Below, piece by piece: positions 26,061 to 38,194 of a stretch of 64,000 nucleotides of DNA. Numbering within the stretch: the stretch's first letter is position 1; each line of letters starts with the position of its first letter. Origin of the DNA: Panagrolaimus kolymaensis (taxonomy: Eukaryota > Nematoda > Chromadorea > Rhabditida > Panagrolaimidae); contig JAJQJQ010000002.1 in the NCBI GenBank assembly GCA_028622995.1, forward strand, positions 5,642,001 to 5,706,000, written 5' to 3'. Under the pieces are notes generated by a model, which searched no databases, had not been told where the DNA came from, and saw nothing but the letters and a program-made list of their open reading frames with translations. The translations under genes and the position numbers were made by a program.

Positions 26061-26840
26061 AAAGGTTAGCGATGAATTTTGCTTTCCTTTTTATTCCATA
26101 TTGAGCTTTTTTCTTCATCTCTCATCCTCCTGCGATCTTTCTGCTTTCCTCTATTCAAAGATACATAAATAAAACCCAATTTTAAATAATCATTCAACAA
26201 TTTATTTGTTTCTTCTAAATTTAAATCATACTGTGATCTTTCATTCTTTAACCATATAATATATATTTTTTTTTACAAATTAATTAGACTACTATATTTA
26301 CTTCCGTAATAATAATAAAATAATAATAAAAAATGCGACACAAATAGCGAGAAAATTAATTTGTAAAGATAAACAAGAAATTTGTGAGAAAACCAAATTA
26401 AACAAACAAGAGTATGATAAATTTGTAAGTTAAAGCTTTTAATAAAAACAATAGATTGTTTAAACCATATCGATCTCCCTTCAACAAAAGTGAAAGTGCA
26501 TTTACGAATGCAAAAAAAGTTAATTTTGGTTGGAAGATGACACCTTGCAAACATTTACTTTGTTGCTAAATACTAAAATCCATCTTTTGGCTCTTTGAAT
26601 GGTCTCACTCTCCTAATTTATCATCGCCATTATGTTCATTTACATAAAACTTTAGCTAAACCTGCTTTATTTTTCTTCAATAAAAGCTACTGCATCGAAA
26701 TAGCTTTTTTCCAAAGATTTTCGCAAATTTGTTAAATAGTCACATAATCAAGAGAAAAAACTTTATTCAACAAAAAATTTATTCACAAAAGCAAAACAAT
26801 CAAGAAAAACAACAGAAAAATAATGGTAAAAATGAGGGAT
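26061..26840. other. Convergent intergenic region
   Basis: The 3' flank of the zinc-finger gene (AATAAA at 26168-26173) and of the minus-strand AT-hook gene. The region near 26310-26330 is a run of AAT repeats. The open frame at 26273-26554 (-) shows no family features, and I do not call it. Confidence 0.5.
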
Positions 26841-27593
26841 TTATTTTACAGTCTTTGGACGACCTGGACCTCTCTTAGTTGGAGCAGGTTGAGCTTCTTC
26901 GACATCTCCTTCTTCCATAGGAGGGTCAGCTTTCTTCTTTGAAGGACGACCACGAGGTTTCTTTGCTGCAGGTTCTTCAGAATCTCCATTAGCTGCTTCA
27001 TCACCGTTTCTTTTTTTATCAGGAGCATTTTTCTTTCCAGTACCAGCTCTTGCGTTCTTTTTCTTTGAAGTTTCTTCGGAGTCTTCGTTGCTGCCACCAG
27101 ATTCTTGCTCGACTTGTTCTTCTTCATCGGTAGACGGAGCCAAAGGATCATTTTCACGAGTTTTGTTTCCATCAGAAGGAAAACCAGCTTTTTTCTTTGA
27201 AGGACGACCACGAGGTTTCTTTGGTGCAGGTTCTTCAGAATCTCCATTAGCAGCTTCAGCAACGTTTCCTTTCTTGCCACCAGCCTTCTTCTTAGGTTGT
27301 TTGACTTCTTCTGCTTCTTCATGTTCATCTTCGCCAGCAGATTCATCATCATCGTCGTTTTCAGTAGCAGAAGCTTTCTTACCACGAGCAGTTTTCTTTC
27401 CAGCTTTAGCATTGTTTTTCTTAGAAGTTTCTTCTAGTTCTTCGTTGCTGCCACCAGATTCTTGTTCGGGTTGTTCTTCTTCATCAGTTAACGCAGGCAA
27501 AGGATCATTTTCACGATTTTCTTCTTCTTCGACAACCGCTTGAGGTTGCTTAGATGCCTTCTTCTTGCGCGCTGCTTGGTTAGATCTAGCCAT
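26841..27593 (-). CDS. AT-hook chromatin protein with internal duplication
   Basis: A single-exon gene of 250 residues, almost entirely Lys, Glu, Asp, Ala and Pro and predicted disordered. Two identical AT-hook cores (KKPRGRPSKKK) and a C-terminal third (RGPGRPK) would bind the minor groove of AT-rich DNA, as in HMGA proteins. The two halves are a tandem duplication. Each begins with ENDPL..., then DEEEQ.EQESGGSNE.., and ends with ANGDSEEP.., then the hook. The repeat is also plain in the DNA around 26934 and 27194. A TTTTTTAG acceptor at 27611-27612, 17 bases before the ATG, suggests spliced-leader trans-splicing. HMGA-like nuclear architecture is inferred. Exact orthology is not claimed. 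Confidence 0.85.
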   Translation of the reverse strand: MARSNQAARKKKASKQPQAVVEEEENRENDPLPALTDEEEQPEQESGGSNEELEETSKKNNAKAGKKTARGKKASATENDDDDESAGEDEHEEAEEVKQPKKKAGGKKGNVAEAANGDSEEPAPKKPRGRPSKKKAGFPSDGNKTRENDPLAPSTDEEEQVEQESGGSNEDSEETSKKKNARAGTGKKNAPDKKRNGDEAANGDSEEPAAKKPRGRPSKKKADPPMEEGDVEEAQPAPTKRGPGRPKTVK

Positions 27594-28187
27594 GATTGGA
27601 AATTACGTGACTAAAAAATAAAATTTATACATAAGTGAACTATTGGTAAAAAATAGGTAAGTAAAAAACGAGCACGAATAATTTTATACGGCGAGCATGG
27701 ATAGTTTTTTTTAAAGAGAAATGGAATAAACGTTTGGAGTAACGGAAATATGTTTAGTTAATTCTTCAAAAGGGAAAAATGGAATGAAAAAGACAGGAAT
27801 AAAATGAAACAGAAAATATTTTTTTTGACAAAAGCGAATCAACGATTTTTTGCAGGTCAATTTTTTTACCGCTTCAGTGCTTAGAAATACCGTAAAAAAG
27901 GTGGATTTCGTTACAAGAATAAGGTATATTCAAAATTAGTTTAATCTTTTGGTTGAGGTTGCAATGACTTCCAAGATGATGACTATTTTTTGATTTGTTA
28001 AATTTTAATGTTTTTTTTAATGTTTAATCCTTTTCTTACATTGGATTTTTTGATTGAAGGATAATTACAACATTAAAATTAGAGTTGATTTGATTAGTAG
28101 TCGAGTTTAAGAATGGAAGAAAGGCACTTCTTTATAAAATAAAGAATTTACTCTGCTATTAATTATTTAAAAAAAAGCTATGCTGCA
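27594..28187. other. 5' flank of the AT-hook gene
   Basis: Contains the likely trans-splice acceptor at 27611-27612. Nothing else recognisable up to the inverted-repeat element at 28188. Confidence 0.5.
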
Positions 28188-28573
28188 CACTGAGAAAAAT
28201 CGAAAAATGTCACACTTTTGGTGTGACAAGCAAAATAAATATACGGTGGTTGGCCCGATAAAATTTTTTCTTCTAAAAAGTTGCTCCTCATAATTATCTA
28301 CGATGCCTACTCAACAGATTTCAAAAAAAATGTTTTTCAAAAAAGTTATGAATTTTTTAAGCAAAAAAAAGTGTTGTACAACACGTCACACCTGTGTGAC
28401 AAAATTTTGACAACTTTTTTTTTTCCAATCACAAATTAATAAAACTGTTGAGTACGCATTGTAGAGAAACTAAAATCAGGAAAATTAAACCTTACAAAAT
28501 TTATCGGGCCACTCATCATATATTTATTTTCCTTGTCACACCAAAAGTGTGACACGCAAAATTTTTCTCAGTG
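28188..28573. mobile_element. Foldback MITE, about 386 bp
   Basis: Both ends start CACTGAGAAAAAT when read inward. The inverted repeats extend at least 75 bases, sharing TGTCACACTTTTGGTGTGACAA, AAATAAATATA and TGGCCCGATAAA. Weaker similarity runs further in, including CTACNATGCNTACTCAACAG. The centre contains GTGTGAC-type words as well. No open frame inside. The target duplication is unclear, since only CA is shared at the flanks, so the superfamily is left open. Confidence 0.85.
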
Positions 28574-30197
28574 CATATTGAATAAATAACCAAGATGGTC
28601 AAGGCATAATTATTTTTTTATCTAATTCAGTGATAATAAAAAGCAGAAAACGAAGAAACACATTATTTATAATTACCAGAAACTTTCATTTTAGTTTTAA
28701 CTTTATCTCGTTTTTTGTATTTATTATAACCATACTCAACTACTTTTTTCTTTGACAAGTTTTAAAACCACACATCTTTGTATGAAGTGAATTTTCTTAA
28801 TCTCTCTTGTCGTTTATTTTTCTTACATTATTTAACGTCTTTTTCAACGATGAATGAACGAATGTTTGTTTTTTTTTTTGAGGTGAGGAGGAGGAAGTAA
28901 AAAAACTAATTTTACGTCAAAAAACTACTTCGACTTTATTTTTGTGAAGGAAAAAAAACTTTGGGTGTGATCAACCAATGTCCATTTCTTTATTTTTTAC
29001 TTACTAAACAATGCAAAACATTTTCACATTATTTGTTAGTTGGGTTATCTCGTGTGCTTTTTTGATGATTTATGAATCATAGAAAAGGTTATACTGAAAT
29101 AAGTTAATGATTGTTTTTCACGTTTTCTCACTTTCAATCAAAAACACCATTATTTCAATTCAGCTAATAACAACCATAAAATTTTTTGTTGTTTTCTTCA
29201 TGAAGAAAAAATGTGGTATATTACCAAAAGACCATCTCTTTAATTTTTTTACTTTTTCCGGTTTTGATATTCATTTTTTGGGTGTGTGTGACTTTTCTAA
29301 AAATAATAAGATTTTTTTTAATAAATTGTTTTTAATTAGAGAAATGAAAAAATGTTCGATGGTGTTTATTCTTTTGATCAATGATACAAATTAGTGATGA
29401 CAATTTAATGGGTTTAGTCTTATGTGGCGGTTGAGAAAATGAATTCATTTTTGATTTTTTACTAACTTTTCTTTTGAATTATGGCACGTTTTCTTTGATT
29501 TTTCTCTAAAATTTTAAAGTTAAAATTACTGATTCTCTTAACTTATGTAAACAAGCCACACAGAATAATTACCCCTTTATGTTCACATGCCTTTTAACAT
29601 ATTTTCCAACTCCACAATCTTCAACTTCTTGTTTCTTTTTATCAAAACAAGAAATCATGTTTGTTGTGTTTTTCTTTTCTTTTTATCACCTTTCCTGAGC
29701 TCTTCCTCCAGCAATCCTCAAAAACAGGTGCCCATTTTGCCCTTCTAATATTATATATATTTTTTCGGACTTTTGCTTGTTTGCTTTTAAACAAAGCTTT
29801 TTTTTATATTTTTTCTTTTCTCGTTGTTCAGTCATTCAAAATCAAAAAAGTAGTCAATGATTTTTTTGCGTCAAGCTTTGACTTCATCATGCTCGCTCGC
29901 TCATTTCCACCAGCGCCTCAGCCACCGCCAATCATCACGCTTTGAAAAGCAGAAACAAAAAAAAATGAAACGATTTTTGAGAGAGAAAAAAGAATATAGT
30001 CAATTGCTTGTTATATATGTGTGTGCTACTTGTTTTAATGTTTCAAACAAAAAAAGGAAAGAAATAAGCACACGAAGCTAGTGATGTCTATGTTGCTGGT
30101 TGTGGTCGCATTTGTGGTGGTTTTAAGATGAAAAGGTCGGTCAGCTGACTTAAAATAATCATCACTTTAGAAAAAAAGGTATCTCTCCCAAAAAATC
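28574..30197. other. Gene-poor, nothing recognised
   Basis: AT-rich sequence with T and A runs. Open frames at 29107-29394 and 29661-29945 are hydrophobic F/L/I-rich readings of T-rich DNA, without splice or family support. Confidence 0.45.
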
Positions 30198-30532
30198 TCA
30201 AACAACTAAAAGCGAAAAATAAAAATGTCTTGAGGTTTTTTTAGTTGTTTTTCTTTTCAAATCTAAATCAATGTTTGTCGATAATCCATCTTGTGGTCGA
30301 ATGAAGTAAGTATCATCGTCAATTGGAAGCTTTGATCGGTGAAAGGAAGCAACTTTTCGTGAAATATTTTGTTCAATCATTTGAGTATGAAATCGTTGGC
30401 TACGAAGTATTTTTTTAAATATTTTTTAACGGGTTTAAACATAATTTTAACAAATCCGTTCGATGCTTCCATTTTCGAGATAAAATCAATAAACATAGTG
30501 CTCCTTTTAAACGCGTAAAATTTTGAGGCCAT
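30198..30532 (-). CDS. Unrecognised small protein, two exons
   Basis: Exon 30532-30441 and exon 30399-30198, joined across a 41-base intron (GTTTAA...CGTAG) in matching phase, give 97 residues. The ATG follows a TTTTTATAG acceptor at about 30550, a likely trans-splice site. Codon use is gene-like in both exons. The product starts MASKFYAFKRS and has a central charged part (HRSKLPIDDDTYFIRPQDG) and a basic tail. It has no signal peptide and no known motif. The second exon could continue by further splicing near its TTTTAG. It lies alone in a gene-poor stretch with another coding-like stretch 0.8 kb upstream on the same strand. Confidence 0.5.
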
Positions 30533-31325
30533 CAAATGGTTTTAAAAATCTATAAAAAGGATTATTGTTTATTTTGTGGGAGGCTAAATACCACCATATA
30601 TACATACATATGGGCGCTGAACATATTTTGGTTTTTTTTGCAAATGTTCTTTTCTCTCATTTTTTTGTCATCATCAATGTCGTGAAATTTTCTATTCCAG
30701 CCAACTCATTTTTTTTTTCATCGATGACTCATTTTTTGTGTTGAGTTTGCTTTTTTTTTAACATTTTATGATGTACGTCATCATTCTCTTACACTAATTA
30801 TGAGTATTTAAAAAAGATGATTTTTCGTGTTTTTATACCAAAATATAATTGATCTGAAAGCAAGTCCATGTCCATCACATAGTACTCTAGCCAGTTAAAC
30901 ATCAGAAACAAAAACTTTGATCCAAAATCACTCTTTCCATAAGTGCATTAACAACCCTTATACCCTTATCATTTGATACGCAACTTCCACGAGGATGTCA
31001 TTCAAAAAAACTGCGTAATTAAAGTTCCTCCGTTTTAGTGTCGTCTCAAATGTCCGTTAATAAAATAAAAAAGACGACTGATTGAAATCTGTCATTCATT
31101 ATTGTTTTTTGTTTCTACATAAAAAAAACGGCTTAAAGACGAAAGATTACAGCCAAATTAAATTTTATGATTTTTTAAGCTCCTTTAAATTGAGATGAAA
31201 GAGGATCCTAATGATTGACGTTTTTCATTATATTATTTTAATGCTTTTATGTTTTTTTTGAGTGAATGTCTTTTTCTCGATAATTAGTCCTAAAAAATGA
31301 AACATCGCCGGGTTTTTAAAGAATT

Positions 31326-31663
31326 TCATGAGGTTTTGATTGAAGCAGTGTATAGCTTTTGGAACGTGGTTGGAAGGTTGTGAGTTCTCAAATATTGCTT
31401 GCTATCTTCAAACACATATTTAAAGAAGATTTCTCCACCACTTGAAATGAAATGCTCTCCATCGATTAGAAAAAATACGTTTCACATTTTGGTGGTAAGA
31501 GTTACAGAATTTCATGATATTTTCATCATACTGTTCCACACTATCATCATCACTACCCAAATTTCTCAATAAAACAAAATAGTTACAAACTTTTTTTCGC
31601 CATGTTTTATTTTCATCAATATCATTTTGAATCTCTTTCTTTCTCGCCGAAACTCTAATTAAC
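31326..31663 (-). pseudogene. Coding-like stretch with an apparent one-base frameshift
   Basis: After a TTTTAAAAAAACAG acceptor, a frame starting at 31663 runs with gene-like codons (RKKEIQNDIDENKTWRKK, LLRNLGSDDDSVEQYDEN, KFCNSYHQNVKR). At an A6/T6 run (31470-31475) it stays open to a TAA at about 31421. The neighbouring frame from that run onward looks more coding (LIDGEHFISSGGEIFFKYVF, then EDSKQYLRTHNLP) and ends with TGA at 31328-31326. One base fewer in the run would join them. No family is recognised. This may be a decayed gene, a homopolymer sequencing error in a real exon, or a chance pair of frames. Confidence 0.35.
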
Positions 31664-34600
31664 CTGTTTTTTTAAAATTGAAATTAAACATGATTGACTT
31701 TCGAGAAATAATTATTTTGTCCTTTTTTTAATTGCGGTCACCAAACTTTTTTCTCTCATCTGATTTGCTTGAAAAAATATACATACATATCTTTCTTTTA
31801 TGGATCAATTTTTTCCTTCTAACATTTTCTTGACATTCTTTTCTTTTTGATATTTTCAGATTTAGTTTTTTTTACGTTTTTTTAAAGAAAAAGAGTACAA
31901 AACTCTTCTTTTTTTTGCTTGCGGCAAACGAAAAAAGAGTGCAATCGCGCAATTGTATTTTTTTTGATCAAATAAAAAACCTTTTTTGTGAAATTCAATT
32001 TTATGAAAACCGTTACTAAAGGATCTCTAAAACTGGACATGACATTTTTTTGGTTTTTTTTGTCGGCAAGTTTTTTTACATCGCATCAATAAGCGGCATC
32101 GGCACTTTTGTGTTTGAATGACTGACTGACTTGCCCTCCGATGAGGTGATGTGAAAATGAGTGGATGTAGCGGAGATTGAACGCTTGATGATAAAATATT
32201 GCAAAGCTTGAGTGAGTTATTTTTGTGACGGTAAATTATAAAGCGTTTTTTCTCTTTTTGATAATTAAAAGGAAGCGGAAATAAGTCAATTTTTGCGCAA
32301 CAAAAAATTATGCCGGAATATTTTCTTCAAAAAGTAAAAGATTAGATAAAAAAAATGAGTGACAGGATGTTTGATGATAAAAAAAAAGTAAGTAGTAGGA
32401 GGAGACTCGAACGAGAGAGAAAAAATGTATTTTGTCTTTTTTTAAATGTGGTGATTGAAAGTCCAGTTGTTTTGTGATTTTTTTAATATCAAATCGGGTT
32501 AGAAATCACCAACAAACCCAACAAAACTAAATGATAAAGAGAATCTCATTTTCTTTCTCTTTTCTACCACCACGACGTTACTAATGCGCGAAAGAGGGCG
32601 GCGACGACGGCAGTCCGAGCGAGCCACTGAGATGACAGAATGTTACTGTTTTCATTTTATTTATTTATTAAGGAGGAAGGCACTTGACCTTATTCAAATG
32701 ATATTTAGAAAAAAGAAAGTTATGAAAAAATATTTATAATTTTTGAATTCATTATTACTTTTTAATTTTAGACAAAATTTATGTTAGACCAACGATTTTA
32801 TTTTGGTGATAGGGTGTTAAGGATTTTGGTGAAATATCAAATTCTGATATTTTTACAACTCTGTAATAAATAAACATTCAACAACACCCACTCCTCGAAA
32901 AAAAGGTCATTCTCTGACTAAATCCATTTCCCCACTCATTCATCCTCCTCCCATCTTTGCCTCATTCCCATCTATCTATTATTATTGTTATAACACCTTT
33001 TATAAAATTCAAACAAAGCAAAAAATGTTGTAGGCGTTTGTTTTTTGTTGCTTCATTTTATTACCAATCTTTCCCGCCTCCAGAAAAAAAAGTCCATTAT
33101 CACTATTTTTTCTTTTTTTAAATATTAAATAAAAAATTATGATGATTCTTTGTCGTCATCAATTTATTTTTCATGAAAAAATAAAATTTGTGATTCAATT
33201 TTTCCATCCAACCATCCTGACTGACTGATTCTTTCTCCTCTTTTTTCTGCTTTCTTCCATCCATCTATAAGTTTCACGTTTAAAAAAAATACGACGAAAC
33301 GCGTTTCGATGGTCTCCCTTCTTTATTTCTTTCTCGTTTTGTGACGCTTTTTCTTGTTGTTTTTTTTTTGTATTCGATTGAAAAAAAAGAATGAGAGGCA
33401 ATGCCCCGTTTTCATTTTTAAAAAAATTTTACGTCGCAAAAAACGAACGCTTTTGCTTTATTTTTCGCGTGGAATTCCTTTTCTCTCTCTATTTTTTTAA
33501 GGCGTTTTTTAAAAAGAAAGGATTGTGTTGAATTTTTATATTTAGTAAAAATTATTAGTTAAAACTATGATTTTCAGATGTAACCACATTCATCGGTGAT
33601 TCTCAAGCCAAGGGTAATCAAACACACGCAACATCATGCATTGTCACTTTGACCCATTCATTATAAAACACACCTATCGAAGGACAAATCATTTTTCTCA
33701 AGATGGTTAAAGCCAATTAAATTTTAACCCTTAAACATCACCTAATTTTCTTCATTTTAAAAGTGAGTTCATTTTTCCCTTTCAACGACCGACTTCTAAT
33801 TTTGCACTTTACGAAGCAAAAAAAAAATTATTGATTCCAAATCAAAAAAATCACGTTGAGTTTTCAAATAAAAAAAAACAAAAAACGAATTTAAGCCGCT
33901 TAATTATTAATTCATAAATATATTCAGAAAAACTTGTATTATTTGGTTGAATTTTTTTCTCATTTAAATAAATCGGCGCAAATCTCTTTCCTCCCTCACA
34001 ATTTGCGACCGATCCCTTCCACTTTTTTACGCCATTAATCTGTTATAAGCTTGATTTTCTAAGCCGGAACTTTATTTTTTTTAAAGGCCACAAAACATGG
34101 AAAAGAAAAAATAATACTTTGAATAATATCGAAATTCGCGTGATCTTGGCGCAAAAAAAGCAAAATAGAAAACGGATGTTTTTGGGCTAAACTCTTTCTT
34201 TGCAGCAAAAAAAAACAGGTTTAACTTTAAAGCTATTTTAATTTGGATCAAAACAAAAGAGATAAAGAAAATAAATTCGACAAAACATTGTGGAATGTTA
34301 TAACGGCGGCACGTCGCAGCAGCGGTAGAGAGATAAGATAAATGTAAAGCGGAAGTTAAAAAGATAAATGGAATCCAATAATAATAAATGCTTTTAAATA
34401 GCAAAGCATTTGGAAGCAAAAAATATTTCTGATAGTTTTATTTTTTGTTGTTGCTGTAAAATGCTTTTAAATTTTATTACTATTTTTAAATCAAAAATTC
34501 AAAACAATGGGTTAATATTTTAAAATGCCGTCATTCACTAGTTTGTAATCATCACCACATACAATCGCAATACTTATGTTAATGAAAATTGGTTTTTAGA

Positions 34601-35366
34601 TTTAACTCAATAATGGCACAAAAATAATAAAGCAACTGGTGTAAAAAAAATTGTTGTACATGGCCACCACCTTCCATTCTCTCTATCTTTCTCAATTTAC
34701 ACTTATCAACTTAAAAGCTACAAAAAATTTCGTATAGCAGCATCTCAAAAATTCAAATAAAACACATGATTCTAAAAAAATAATTATCGACAATTTCTTA
34801 CCCACTCTTCTTTGATAGTTCTCATTTTTTAAAAAGTCTTTTTTCATCTCTCAAAAATGCGTTCTCAAAAAAATATTAAATTTTTCCAAAACTTTTCTCA
34901 ATCAAAAAACATTTTTTAAAGCCATCGTCGTCTTTCATATGTATATGTTTCGTAGAATAATTCCTAATTATTTTTTCATTCATCAAGAGTTATATATAAT
35001 TGAGATTTTTCCAATACTCTCGATTTAAGTTATATATTTTTACAACAAACAAACAAAAAAACAGCAAAAGCATTGGTAACTTTTTATTAGCCGTCTTTGA
35101 GAACTTTCCACGATCTCCGATGTTTGTATTTAATTAAATACACACAACTCAAGGGATATTCTTGGCGGCTCTAATGCTAGATTGTTTTTTCTTTAATTTT
35201 ATTATCCTTTTTTCTAACTTCTGTAATTACTATTTAACACCACATAAAAACTTTTTGGGCTTTTGATTCTTCGAATGTGGGAATAAAAGCAAAAAAGTTC
35301 CATGATCCTGAAAAGGAAGTGCGTGCTCAATCATTTTTATTAAATAATGTTAGTTTAATTCAATCT
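31664..35366. other. Gene-poor region
   Basis: No supported gene. A CG-rich patch at about 32575-32630 (GGGCGGCGACGACGG) stands out in AT-rich DNA and could mark a promoter. A 36-base exon-like segment lies near 33588-33625 between TTTTCAG and GTAATC. Open frames at 33195-33401 and 34081-34419 are not convincing. Confidence 0.45.
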
Positions 35367-35617
35367 TTAGAAGTTTATAAAAGTGTTAAGAAGATTTTGT
35401 GGTAAAGCAACATTATTACCACATTGTCTTCTGTGATATTTGATACTCTCAAAGTTTTCTTGTGTCAAGGCACTTTTATGGCTTTTAAATTTTGTTTTAC
35501 GCCTGAATTTTCTTCTGTGATATAAATAAAAAAGTTTAACGAAAATAAACTTTCGTGCATTCTTAGTTTGTAACAATTTTTCTCTTTTGTCCACTAATGA
35601 TTCGATAACCCTTCTTT
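35367..35617 (-). CDS. Possible terminal exon, basic protein, unrecognised
   Basis: After an AACTTTAG acceptor at 35618-35619 a minus-strand frame stays open for 83 codons to TAA. Codon use is gene-like, and the peptide is rich in Arg and Lys (RVIESLVDKREKLLQTKN, HRRKFRRKTKFKSHKS) and contains YHRR twice. No start codon position is convincing, so it would be a last exon whose upstream exons I cannot find. Chance openness is not excluded. Confidence 0.3.
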
Positions 35618-36521
35618 CTAAAGTTGTTGTGATTAAAAAAAATTTTTATGGTAAAAATTGTAACATTTTAAAGGGTTCTTTTTATTGTAAATCTAATTCT
35701 CTAACTGCTCCATTGCCATTGTGACACACACTCTCTCTCTCTATTTTCTCTTCATGCTTTCTCTCAAAATTTTGTTCTCTTTCCAATTGTTTTTTATCCT
35801 TCGATCTTTAAAAAAATATATTCAAGAGTTCTCCAGCATACAGTAGTTTGTCTTTTTCTTTGCTTTGCGTAAGCTTCTTGGCTGTTCGTAGTATTTAAAT
35901 TTTACAGAATTAAAACTTTTGTGATTTTTTAATAAGCAAATGCAAAGCCGAGAAGTCTCTTTTGTTATCAAAATTCATATTTATTAAATTTTTAACATTG
36001 AAATTAATTATTGCTTCTTTTCAAGTTTTTTGAATCACATTTTTATGTGCATATGAAACACGAAAAGCAATATTCATAATTTCAATGTTTTATTTCCTCC
36101 CTTTTTCTCATTAATGTCATCTCATTATTAAAAAAGCAATGTTCTCGTTCAATCATGACCACATTTATATTGAACATATTTTTAAAATAAAGTATATATT
36201 TGTTTTTTTTAATAAAAACGCCCTAATGGATACATACATAACTTCATTCAATTAAATATTTAATAGTGATAATTCTTTGTTGATAAAAACACAAAATGAA
36301 GAGAGAAAAAAAGGTCACCGAATCAAAGACTCATATTCCTGGTTCATTGATGGTAAGGTGAAGAAAATTAAAGTTAAATAACGTGCCTTTTGGCAAATAG
36401 TTTGTTAGTATTTTTTTAGTCCGAATCATGATACAATACATACATAAGCGTTACAAATTGTTTACACATTATTTTATTTATTATTACATAAAAAGCAAAT
36501 ACAAACATAATTTTAACAATT
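35618..36521. other. Gene-poor, 3' flank of the HDHD5-like gene
   Basis: AT-rich, including a short CT repeat near 35731-35742. The open frame at 36428-36622 overlaps the last exon of the minus-strand gene and is a shadow. Confidence 0.5.
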
Positions 36522-37921
36522 TCATGATACATTGTGCATTTTCAAAATTCTTTGTACAGCAGCAAGCAAATTCTTTTCAACATATTTTGGAGTTCGTAGC
36601 ACTTTCAATTCTTCTTCACTAATATCTTCCAGCATCAAAGAAACAGGTCGAATCAAACCATTCATTTCACAATTTTGATTGTAAACTCCAGATTCAACAA
36701 GGAAAGGAACACATTCTTTGACTTTTCGTACTTTTTTGATGGCGCTACAACTCCAAGCTTCTTCTTCCAAATGTTTCAAATCAGCATGATCAAATCGGCC
36801 AACTCCACCTTCTTGCAAGTATCGATTGAAAAGATTAGCTCCAAGAACATCTGATTCAGGATTGTCTCTAAAAATAATGTACTGTAGTGGAAGATAAAAT
36901 GTTTAAAAAAACTTACCCAATAACATACAAAGTTTCTATAGGGTCCACGCCAAGATCGTAAGCCATTTTTTGAGCACAATATGTCGCATGTAAACAACTG
37001 ATTTCTGATGGTTTTCCAAGTACACCTGTATAATGAATTTCATATCCAGTCAATTTCGTATACAGAGTTTCTAAACATGTCAAGAATATTCCATGACCAA
37101 ATCGTGGCAAAGGTGTTTGATCTTCAGCAGCCATCCAAAGTAGGTCAAGATTACAAGCAATTATCGGAAGATGTGGATGAGCAATAGAGCCACGAGTTAT
37201 TGTTGATGCAGCTGGATTTCCATTGGTTATCAAAACATCGATCAAAAGTTGAAGTGCTGATTCCCATTTTTGAGGCGCACCAAGCATAACTATTGCTTCA
37301 ATTGGTTCAAATGAAGTTTGAGAGATGGTTGAAAGATCATGACGACGTCGTTCAAAATTGATGCAATTGAGATGAGGAAATAACGTCACTAAATTATCCA
37401 GAGTTGTAATCTTTTGAAATCCCATGCTGGAACCAATTTCTTTAACAGGACCTTGACCAACCATGAGTATGTGCTTATTGTGAAGATCTTTGAATATTCT
37501 TAGAGGTGAATGAGCTAGAACAATTTGAGATGGCATAATTTCGATTTGAAGAGCTTCTGATAATTGTTGAGCTCGAGATATTCGCAATGAATGACTAGCA
37601 TTAGTTAGAAATACCTAAAATAAAGATGTAATTATGCAACAACAAAAAGTAAAATGTTAAACCATATTTGAAATAAGATCATTTACAACCTTCAACTTTG
37701 TACAAAAAGAAGGTAAAACATACCAAGGGAAATCGAAATTTCTTATTTTCATCCGTCAAAAGTTTAAAAGCTTCATGAACACCAGGTAGCACATTCTTTC
37801 CGCGAAAAATTACTCCATCAATATCCACAACAAATCCAAAGGATGGCGATGATGATGCATGAGTATGTAACAATTTTAATCCATTTGAATGTAACTTGAA
37901 AAGCTTTGAAATTAAACGCAT
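36522..37921 (-). CDS. HAD-superfamily hydrolase, HDHD5/CECR5-like
   Basis: Three exons (37921-37724, 37614-36917, 36867-36522) give 413 residues. The catalytic DxD loop of the HAD fold is at 33-37 (DIDGV), motif II TNA at 70-72, and the metal-binding acidic loop GDNPESD at 299-305. The cap and C-terminal regions read like the CECR5/HDHD5 subgroup (GFVVDIDGVIFRGKNVLPG at the start). The N terminus is basic with few acids, compatible with a mitochondrial presequence, as reported for the family. Substrate unknown. The first introns are 109 and 49 bases. All three HAD motifs are intact. Confidence 0.9.
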
Positions 37922-38194
37922 TGATGAAAAGATGGAAGTTGTCGAATGTGAATGTAATCAAAAAATGAATTCATTTTTCTTTCACCATTTTTTTATTCAG
38001 AAAATTTGCTTATTTTTGTTTAAAAAATGAAGAAAAAAAACTAGCGACAACTTATTGAGTCATCCTTGTAAAAAAAGGAAGAAGAGAAATATTTTTTCCA
38101 ACAAAATACTAAAAATTTGTGAAACCACTTTGTGGCGATTAAGAGACATATTACCCGAGGATATGGTATACGGTTGAAATAAATATAGGATTAA

